From NCBI RefSeq assembly GCF_024868665.1, contig NC_079894.1, positions 12,246,888 to 12,310,887 of the forward strand: 64,000 bases of DNA, read 5' to 3'. Both the position numbers and the translations under genes were made by a program. Shown here piece by piece: positions 56,451-64,000 of this stretch (positions are counted from its first letter, which is position 1; each line of letters begins with the position of its first letter). Below the pieces are notes generated by a model. It had not been told where the DNA came from and searched no databases. It was given only the letters and a program-made list of their open reading frames with translations. The DNA is from Triplophysa rosa (Eukaryota > Chordata > Actinopteri > Cypriniformes > Nemacheilidae).

Positions 56451-56659
56451 TTTCATTTATTTATATAGCACAAATAAACACAACTAAGGTGGACCACTGT
56501 GCTGTAAAAGGGTGTAATAAAAAAATGAAGTAAAAATAACATTACACAACCATAATACAAAACTAGACAGGTACATTTTCTGAAGAAAATGTGAGTGATG
56601 CTTTGTGGCAAACTGCGGAACTGGGCACTAGAGTGATAACACATTAAGCCACGAATGAA

Positions 56660-57600
56660 TCTAACCAATCCCCATGTCTCTACGATGTTCTGATGCAGAG
56701 ATATACATATTGCTAAACTGTTGCTAGGTCAATATGTTTGGTTACTATGGGCGTGGCTTGGCATCTGCACTTGATAATACTCTAACCTATGAGTGAAACA
56801 AACCAACCCCCATGTCTCTATGATGTTCTGATGCAGAGATATAGGCATTGCTAAATGGTTGCTAGGCTAACCTGTTTGGTTGCTATGGGCATGGCATCTG
56901 CAATTGATAATACTCTAACCTATGAGTGAATCGAACCACCCCCCGTGTCTCTACAAAGTTCCTATGCAGAGATATAGGTTTTGCTAAATGGTTGCTAGGC
57001 TAACCTGTTTGGTTGCTATGGGCGTGGCTTAGCATCTGCCAATTGATGATGCTCTAAGCTATGAGTGTAAAGAACCAACCCCCTGTCTCTCTATGATGTT
57101 CCGATGCAGAGATATAGGTATTGCTAAACGGTTGCTAGGCTGACATGTTTTGTTGCTATGGGCGTGGCTTCGAAGCTTCATGACGATCCTGGGACACTGA
57201 TTGGTTGCCTGAGTAAAACGAGCCCACCCCCTTGTCTCTATGACACTGTGTTGCAAAGATATCCACCTGAATCTTTTATAATGGGAGTCTATGGGATCGG
57301 TTGCTAGGTTGCTGTAAATGGTTGCTATGGGCGTGGCTTAATAGCTTCAAGATGATCCTGTGACACTGATTGGTTGTGTGAGTCAAATGAGCCCACCCCC
57401 TTGTCTCTACGAAACTGTGTTGCAAAGATATCCACATGGACTTTTTATAATGGGAGTCTATGGGATCGGTTGCTAGGTTGCTGTAAATGGTTGCTATGGG
57501 CGTGGCTTAATAACTTCATAATGATCATGTCACACTGATTGGTAGCCTGAGTAAAATGAGCCCACCCCCTTGTCTCTAAGTGGTTGTACTGCTAAGATAG
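56660..57600. repeat. Tandem array of seven 130-170 bp units
   Basis: GTCTCTA (or GTCTCTC) starts lie at 56675, 56814, 56946, 57084, 57234, 57402 and 57572. Each unit has GGTTGCTAGGYTRAYNTGTT-like and GGTTGCTATGGGCGTGGCTT. Unit length grows from about 135 to 170 bp along the array because later units gain GGGAGTCTATGGGATCGG. Confidence 0.88.
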
Positions 57601-57650
57601 TCAACATGGGACGTTTTACGCCTTATATGGGCATGCTTCCTGTGATTGGG

Positions 57651-58310
57651 AAATTTTGGGAGGCTCTTACACCCCAGGGGTACAACTTTCACCCCATTGT
57701 GAGTGATGTTCTTACAGAGCCTGATAGCCTCTTCAAATCGTGTATTATTTTCATGTTTCTACAGTATCCTCACTCGGTGCTACGACCCGTCAAAGTTGGG
57801 CGCAATGTTAAGTCAATGGGATTTTTCGGGTATTTATTCGCCCCCCTATCGCACCCCCTCCACCCGATCACTTCCAAAAGTCATCACACACCATTCCTCA
57901 ATGGGCCGCTCGATTTGATGTAGTCATTCATGGGTCCAAAGCGAAAAAATAACGTGTGAATACAGTATATAGGTATCTAGGTTTTGAATGGGAGTCTATG
58001 GGCGCCATTATAAGTATACTGAAATTTTGGGAGGCTCTCACACCCCAGGGGTGCAACTTACACCCCATTGTGAGTGATGTTCTTATAGAGCCTGATAACC
58101 CCTTCAAATTGTGTATTATTTTCATGTTTCTACGATATCCTCGCTCGGAGCTACGATCCCTCAAAGTTGGGCGCAATGTTAAGTCAATGGGATTTTTCGG
58201 GTGGTTTTTCGCTCCCCTATCGCACCCCCCCACCCAATCGATTATAAAAGTCATAGCACACCATTCCCGAATAGGCCCGTCGATGTGATGTATTCATTCA
58301 TGGGTCTACA
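57651..58310. repeat. Two copies of a 371-bp unit
   Basis: AAATTTTGGGAGGCTCTTAC (57651) and its partner (58022) start two stretches with about 88 percent identity by eye. In the same frame both stay open for some 110 codons (FWEALTPQG, HPIVSDVL, VGRNVKSMGFFG), but most base differences change residues, so coding is doubtful. Confidence 0.8.
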
Positions 58311-58632
58311 TCAAAAGCTGCGAGAGAAGCAGCGTGCCAAACTTTTGGCGGAACAAGAATAATTATAAGAAGTATGTATGTTCGAATAACAATAGTTATG
58401 CTTTTTCAAAGTATCACTAATGAATAAATTACAACAGTTGTTAAGAAAAAAATCTAAAGTTATAACGGCCCGGTTTGCCAGTTATAATGAATTAAAAGCA
58501 CGGATAAACAGATGAGATTTTAACTTGGATTTGAAATCATGGACAGCGGATGCAGATCTCACAGATAAAGGAAGATTGTTCCGGTCTAGGACCGGCCACT
58601 GCAAACGCACGGTCGCCTATCTCCATATCTTC

Positions 58633-59951
58633 ATGAATGAATATCCGTGAGGGACTGAATTTCAGCAACTCTAGTTCCTACAAAGACTTTATACCTGCAA
58701 GAGTCAGACTGTAGCCAGAGAAGGACAGTGGCGGAATCTGACCAGAGTGTAGCAATTGTGAGCTCTGTTTGGAGGAGTTAAGCTATCTGTGCTCCAGTGA
58801 GTGCTGCACTCAGTTCTAGTCATGGTATTGGCATTTGTTTTTTGGGTGCAACACGTGAGCGAGACAACACAAAGGAAATGTGTACCTTGCCATCTCGATC
58901 CTCTGTGCACATATATGATACTGAGCCGTATGCTCTCTCTGATGCATCGCAGAAGATGTGTAGGTCTCTGATGCGTGTTTCATCATACTCTTGAGATGTT
59001 CTGTAGCATCTAGGAATCTCCAGCTGCTGTAGGTGAGACAATTCCTGTTGCCAGGTTTGCCATCTGTTCCGTAAGCTGTTAGATTCGATGAATTCATCCC
59101 ATTCTACGTGATGCTTCCACAGATCCTGAATGAGTACCTTGGCTTGGGTGGTGAATGGAATCAGGTATCCGAGAGGGTCGTACTGCGATGCTAATAGCTT
59201 ATAGATATTTCTTAAGGTTGGTTGGAGGCCTTCCACTCGTTGGGATCTGTATCCCAAGGAGTCAGTTAGACAATTCCATCGTAATCCAAATGTGCCCTCT
59301 AAGAGATCCTGACTCTTTTGGGATAACCACAGTTCACTGCTTTGTGACCTTGCTTCACGCGGGAGGTGTTCAATCACTTCTGGTTTGTTGCTGGCCCACT
59401 GGTGAAGGTCAAACCCTCCAGAAAGGAGTAGCTGTCATAGGCCATTTACAAGAGCTCTAGCCTTCTCAGTTGTTTCCAGACTTTGAAGACAATTGTCTAC
59501 CAAGAATGACCGGGTTACTGATTCTTCTAGCATGGGATTGGCTTTGATACTGTCATGGGCTGTTTATTGCAGTGCAAATATAGCACAACAAGGACTGCAT
59601 GTTGTGCCCAAGGGCAGCACTTGCCACTCATAAATCTTTGGCTCCTCTGTTCTTTGCATGTTTCTCCAAATTAAGCGTAGAATACTCTTTTCCTCTGGCA
59701 GTAGGTGAACCTGGTGAAACATACCTTTTACATCTCCACTTACAGCCACAGTGTGTTGTCTGAATCAAACACCAAGTAAGGATGGGCCAAGTATGGGACC
59801 AGGAAGGAGCTGCTCGTTGAGTGACTGATTCTGATGCTGGAAGGAACAATTAAACACAACTCTATTCTTGTCGTTGTGCTCCACTATATGGTTCAGGCTC
59901 AGCCCGATGGTTTTATATCCTAGATACGCCCCTGGTGTACGGTATGGTGCC
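58633..59951 (-). pseudogene. BEL/Pao reverse transcriptase, connection and RNase H
   Basis: From 59951 down: AYLGYKTIGLSLNHIVEHND, FNCSFQHQNQSLNEQLLPG, VAVSGDVKGMFHQVHLLPEE, YEWQVLPLGTTCSPCCAIFA, the catalytic region FLVDNCLQS (VDN rather than VDD), LASQYDPLGYLIPFTTQAKV, RDLHIFCDASERAYG (RNase H Asp), LSAALTGAQIA and [19 protein letters not shown]. At least three frame changes (near 59760, 59430, 58820). Identification as Pao RT-RH is firm; it is not functional. Confidence 0.88.
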
Positions 59952-61483
59952 CAGTGGCGGAGCCAGACAATTTTCATAGGGGTGGCCAGACTGAGAACAT
60001 AGCTCACACAGGGGTAGCACAGAAACTGATATCATCTTTTTTTCCCTATGTGGCAAGTCACTGTGGATCTAGTAGTGTTTCTTAGTCACTCACTCATTTA
60101 CTTAAACAGGCAGTGATTGCCATGTAGAATTACATCATGAAGATCCACATAAGCTTTTTAATGTATTACTAAACTGATTTTAAAAAAAGATCTGAAACAG
60201 TGTGGCATTGCAGACGGTGGTGTCTTTTTAATTGGTGATAAAGCTCACACCATAATGACAATTTACACGACATAAGAATATACCAGATGCACTTTTATCA
60301 AACAAACATTACAATATCACAGAAAAACAAAATATAGTAACCTTAACATTATGGGCAAGCATTTCAAAAATATTCCTTTGCAATACTTTGCATATTATCA
60401 TTTGGCTGCCAACTGCCAACAAAACATTTTAATTCCCTTTCAAGGATATGACACAGACAGACCACACCATTAAGCATTCAGCACTGAAAGTATGACTTTA
60501 CTTTTAATGGCTCTCTTGCTCTTTTAAATGACAGTGAACATGTTTATAGCTTGCGACTTTCATCTGCAAAGAACAGCCTAAATGTGACCCTGGATCACAA
60601 AACCAGTCTTAAGTAGCACGGGAACATTTTTAGTAAAAGACAAAAATACATTGTGTGGGTCAAAATTATCGATTTTTCTGTTATGCCAAAAATCATTAGG
60701 ATATTAAGTAAAGATCATGTTCCATGAAGATATTTTGTAAATTTCCTACCTTAAATATATAAAAACTTTATTTTTGTGAGTGGATGGTCTGCCACAGTGC
60801 CCCTGATTAACAACTTCAAAGGCAATTTTCTCAATATTTTGATTTTTTTGCGCTCTCAGATTCCAGAGTTTTAAACGGTTGTATCTCAGCCAGATATTGT
60901 CCTATTTTAACAACCCATACATCAATAGAAAGCTTATTTATTCATCTTTCAGATTATGTAAAAATCTCAATTTTGAAAAATTGACCCATAAGACTGGTTT
61001 TGTTGTCCAGGGTCACAAATTAACAAACTTTACCATGTCTGTTTCACCTTCAGCGCGCCAGCCATAATATACATACATTAAGACAAGAAACATTTCAAAC
61101 ATAGTGAATAAACTTAATTCTTCTTGTTAACTTACCTGTGACCTCTTCTCGCGCGGCGGGAAACAGACAGTCCTCCGACTGCACACGCAAAGTCCGTTGG
61201 AGCACACGCGAACAACAACAACAACAACACTATTTCTTCTTCTTCTGTAATTGTGTTGGTGGTTGAAATTCAAGTTGAGTGTATTACCGCCACCTTCAGT
61301 TTGGGTGGAGAAGTACTTGTTTGAGGTGCGCTGTTGAAATGCGTCCATATGGGAACAACTGTGTTAAGAAATGGTTCCGCAAAAAAAGTTGCCGGCAAAG
61401 CAGTAGTGGGAGCCGGGGGGGTGGCCAAAGATTAATTTATGGTGGCCTTGGCTACCATTGGCCACCCCCTGGCTCCGCCCCGA
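59952..61483. mobile_element. hAT-like element inside BEL/Pao RT
   Basis: Inverted ends: CAGTGGCGGAGCCAG (59951) and, on the other strand, GGGGCGGAGCCAG (61483). Flanks TATGGTGC and GATGGTGC give an 8-bp target duplication with one mismatch. BEL/Pao protein resumes on both sides. The interior has a nested MITE, and no transposase was recognised. Confidence 0.75.
60583..61017. mobile_element. Nested MITE with TGTGACCCTGGA ends
   Basis: Left TGTGACCCTGGATCACAAAA with CCAGTCTTAAG; right end inverted TGTGACCCTGGACAACAAAA with CCAGTCTTATGG. About 35 bp of inverted repeat, 435 bp in total. A very common element type in carp-like fish. Confidence 0.85.
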
Positions 61484-61545
61484 TGGTGCTCCCGGGGATT
61501 TGGATTCGTCCACTAGCGCAAACGTACAAATGAGGTCCCACAGAT
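61484..61545 (-). pseudogene. BEL/Pao RT start fragment
   Basis: Minus-strand sequence joining to 59951 once the hAT element and one duplication copy are left out; short and weak on its own. Beyond 61545 no BEL/Pao similarity is visible, so gag and protease are missing. Confidence 0.5.
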
Positions 61546-63029
61546 ACTAATGTTACATTAACGGTAATAATTGTTAAGTTCACAATCCTGTGAACAGTGA
61601 AGATTTACTGGAAAATACAGCCCGTCCATTTAATGATAATTGGTTCGGTTTTAAGCGTCCCTTATGCAGTTAAAATGGTCACCCTGAGGTAAAGAACTGT
61701 TTGCTCAAACTATGTGTCCTTTTTCAGTAATTCAAGATTTTCTTAATACGTCTGATTGTCAATGGTTTTTCTATGGGTGTAATATGTTTTAAAATTAAAT
61801 AGATTAAAAGAGTACTTGACCACAGAACAAATCAGAGGCGATGTGTCCACAGAATGTCCGCTGGGCTCGCACTTGCCACCTCAAAGACGTAAACAACAAC
61901 GCTGCCTGGGCCTGAAGCACTTCCGGGTTTATTTTTAAAACATTTTATTATTTTTTTGAATTTTTTTATTAATTTACATTTTTTACTTTTTATTTTATTA
62001 CACAAACACTAATTCATAAAAATAATTGTTTATTTATCGTAAATCGTGTATAGTGCCGAAAACTCAGTACAAGTTTTGTAATATAGGAGAATATTGTTAT
62101 AAGCTCAGGTCGCATGTGAACACCATATCAATAAGTAGCTGGTTGTTATCTCTTTATATTACCTTATATAAAAAGTATAATGAGAGTGGGGACACTGTCG
62201 CCACCTACTGGCGCTTTCTGTTTCATATTAAAAAGTTATTTTTAAAATGTCTATATTTTAAAGGCGCAGTTTTTGATTAACAGTGGCCACTAGCGTTGTA
62301 TTATAGATTTGCCACGAATCGCTCAGTCCAAACACGAAGGGGGTCACCACAGTACAAAAAGATGTCGTTCTCATGTTGATGCAGGGAAGAGATCATGCGG
62401 GTATTAGAAAGACTGTACAGTAGAAAGAGCGATGTCTTATGTATTACATAAAATAAAAGGTTTGTGGATTTTAAGTTTAAAAAGAAAGATAAAAGTCAGA
62501 CAGGAGCAAGGACCTGTGTTAATATTATAAAGACTTTCCAGCAGAGACGCGTTAAGACCCGCTGTACTAAGGCTTTTAGCAGAGATACTCACAGATATCT
62601 ATGGAGATACTTTCCAGCAGAGAGACGTTGGAGAGAAAGATCGTCTAAAAATCATCCCCGATGAGGTTGCTTTGATTCGGATCAGTACGTGAGTAACATA
62701 CTAACATACCAAAATATGTTGTTGTTGTTGTTGTAATATTAGCTGTGTGACGGAGCAGTTTTGAGTGTCATTGTTTATCTGGAACCGCTTTAATATTGTA
62801 CTCGTCCAGATACTGGAGAGAGAGCGAGAGCGCGTTGGAGCTGAAACTGGAGAGCGAGTGAGAGCGCGTTTTACTCTTTTACTCAATGATGAATAAACTT
62901 TCAGTTAATCCGCGGGTCACATGCGTTCCGCACCGGAGAGCACGATCCGTACGGATCACGGATCTTCCCGCGATCCGTTTCACCACGATACCGCAATGGA
63001 GAGTGTTGGACTTTAAAGGCAGTCCTGCA
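61546..63029. other. Region without recognised genes
   Basis: AT-rich centre (61930-62030), a purine-rich stretch (62800-62880, GAGAGAGAGCGAGAGCGCG) and palindromic GATCCGTACGGATCACGGAT near 62946. A 66-codon frame at 62464-62664 shows an internal duplication of ACTTTCCAGCAGAGA but no known domain. Confidence 0.5.
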
Positions 63030-63330
63030 TGTTCAGAAATTTGAAGAGACAATTTGCTCAAAAGTAATATGAGGTTTTATTATCAGATGTGAAAAGCTGC
63101 AACAAAGCTTTGGGTTGTCAGACGACCTCCAAAAAACCAACAACCCAGATCATTTCCTGACATGCATATTTATACAGTATGTGACGTCGTTCTATCTTCT
63201 GACTCCTCCCCTGCCTTGTAAGGAGTGCTGCTCTCTCTCTCTCCACCGATCACCGTGTACCACGTGTATCTGACTCCATTCCTCCTTCGCCAGTTTCTGC
63301 AACACTTCTCTTCGCTAATTTGAGGAAGTG
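63030..63330 (-). mobile_element. LTR with promoter and polyadenylation signals, minus strand
   Basis: On the minus strand: TATA box in CTGTATAAATATGC (63166-63180), AATAAAACC (63081-63073) about 95 bp later, and an end CTGAACA near 63030. The R-U5 length and signals fit a retroviral or retrotransposon 3' LTR. The U3 start upstream of 63330 was not located; no second LTR is in the window. Confidence 0.6.
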
Positions 63331-63730
63331 CCCTCTCGAGACAGTTTCATATCGCAAGACAACATGTAAAAATACTTTCAGTAAAAAACACTCAATCATC
63401 TAATACTTTGATTATGCAGCGTTGCTTCTTAATCCTATGGTTCAATAAAACACATCAAAACTCATGATTATACTTAAAACATATGCAATGGATTAATTCA
63501 TAACTCTGTGTGTGTGTTAGTTGGTTAGACTCGTCAAAACGAGCTGTGATGATTCTGCACGTACACACAGTTAGTTCCTCTTCAGCGGTTAAGCTAGTTT
63601 CCTGTTTTTCTGTTACAAACAGTCTAATATTTGACAGAAATTTTCACTGAGCAACACAGCAAACACATTTAAACAAACACAATGCAATGATTATTAATGA
63701 AATTCACTTATTGATTATATAGTAATTACT
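63331..63730 (-). other. Spacer between the edge ORF and the LTR
   Basis: About 400 bases of AT-rich sequence, presumably the 3' untranslated part and U3 of the retroelement. AAGGAGGAATGGAG (minus, near 63287-63274) is one possible polypurine tract. No ORF. Confidence 0.4.
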
Positions 63731-64000
63731 TCATTCTTCTAACTGAATAATATTCCCACAATTCCCTCTCTTGACCTCGAAAGAGGTCACACAAAATCCT
63801 AAATCAAATGTATATGATGTGCTACTCCCTTTTGTGTATTCTATCTCTATTCCTCCATATTTCAGTAAGCACTTGTCTGTTGATGTTATAGACCTTCTAT
63901 GTCTAGTTCGCGGTGTGGTGCTATTACCTTCCTTACTTTTTTGTATTCCAAAAATTATCCCTACGATGGTTCCTGCGATTATTCCTAATACACATAACAA
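63731..64000 (-). CDS. C-terminal part of a retroelement ORF with membrane segment, runs off the window
   Basis: 89 codons visible; the true start lies beyond 64000. The first residues form a hydrophobic helix of about 20 (LGIIAGTIVGIIFGI), then a polar stretch with a basic RHRR site of furin type, two CxxC-free cysteine pairs, and a stop at 63731. It could be an envelope-type protein (leader or signal-anchor and cleavage site) cut short, or the tail of an envelope or accessory protein. Position just upstream of an LTR on the same strand supports an endogenous retrovirus. The family was not identified. Confidence 0.45.
   Translation of the reverse strand: MLCVLGIIAGTIVGIIFGIQKSKEGNSTTPRTRHRRSITSTDKCLLKYGGIEIEYTKGSSTSYTFDLGFCVTSFEVKRGNCGNIIQLEE

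Larger units (their letters stand above)
56451..58632 (-). mobile_element. LINE C: 3' part of an L2-like LINE with a tandem-repeat-rich 3' region
   Basis: On the minus strand: the ORF2 end at 58610-58500 (DRAFAVAGPR, a frame change, then LPLSVRSASAVHDFKSKLKS and LFIRAFNSL), about 2 kb of repeats, and a 3' end GCTATATAAATAAATGAAAA with TGAAAT units. It sits between the RNase H parts of BEL/Pao. The 3' region is far longer than usual, so the repeats at 56660-58310 may be a separate insert. Confidence 0.7.
48628..61545 (-). mobile_element. BEL/Pao retrotransposon, 5'-truncated and split by three insertions
   Basis: Segments read on the minus strand in pol order: RT start 61545-61484; RT, thumb and RNase H 59951-58633; RNase H-integrase linker 56450-56312; zinc head and integrase 50505-49836; C-terminal pol 49774-49421; LTR 49371-48628. 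The breaks fall within otherwise continuous protein, so each insert came later. Gag and protease are not seen. The order RT-RH-IN and the motifs below identify Pao/BEL, not Gypsy. Confidence 0.85.

Noticed and set aside
57570..58288. Paired ORFs of about 110 codons as a new gene family
   Set aside because: Substitutions between the copies are mostly residue-changing and the block lies within LINE/tandem-repeat sequence.
62464..62664. Basic 66-codon ORF
   Set aside because: No recognised domain, internal duplication of repeat-like sequence, no gene context.

Overview
The window is vertebrate nuclear DNA, almost certainly from a teleost of the carp order (Cypriniformes). The evidence is spliced genes with GT/AG introns, a fish-type cone opsin kinase gene (grk7a-like), a PB1/samd3-like gene of the multicopy fish type, and a very dense load of repeats typical of cyprinid genomes (L2 LINEs, hAT and Tc1 DNA elements, BEL/Pao and Gypsy LTR elements, tRNA-derived SINEs). 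There is one 100-base assembly gap (14485-14584) and a single N at 18081. The species assignment is inference; no search could be run.

Layout. 1-3163: a decayed, formerly intronless C2H2 zinc-finger plus transposase-like coding sequence, broken by stops, frameshifts and a 456-bp hAT MITE. 3285-5203: a short noncoding exon present twice, with a BED-finger hAT element (itself broken by another element) between the copies. 5655-14119: an intact four-exon samd3-like gene (504 codons, all exon junctions in phase 0); its first intron carries a near full-length L2 LINE on the minus strand with an open 976-codon ORF2. 14585-18605: repeats and a 5'-truncated L2 copy. 18797-20204: a second samd3-like gene, on the minus strand and dead; one exon is split by a solo LTR with a 5-bp target duplication. 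20268-22129: nested DNA elements. 24130-25175: an odorant-receptor-like 7TM pseudogene. 25600-37330: mostly nested transposons, minisatellites and LTR pieces.

38233-43408: a four-exon rhodopsin-kinase-family gene, best match cone opsin kinase grk7a, ending in a CTLL prenylation box. Its kinase exons 2-4 are open, but exon 1 carries an in-frame TGA at codon 32 and a frameshifting deletion in the RGS-homology region, so as assembled it cannot make the normal protein. 44851-48600 is repeats.

48628-61545: a BEL/Pao retrotransposon on the minus strand (LTR, integrase, RNase H, RT) split by at least three later insertions: a LINE that itself holds another LINE, which holds a reversed L2 endonuclease piece; a minus-strand LINE 3' part full of tandem repeats; and a hAT element with a nested MITE. 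63030-64000: the 3' part of an LTR retroelement, probably an endogenous retrovirus, with the end of an ORF that runs off the window.

How the parts relate: only the samd3-like gene and the grk7a-like locus look like host genes, and only the former is intact. The rest is a layered record of transposition, with target-site duplications good enough to order many insertions.
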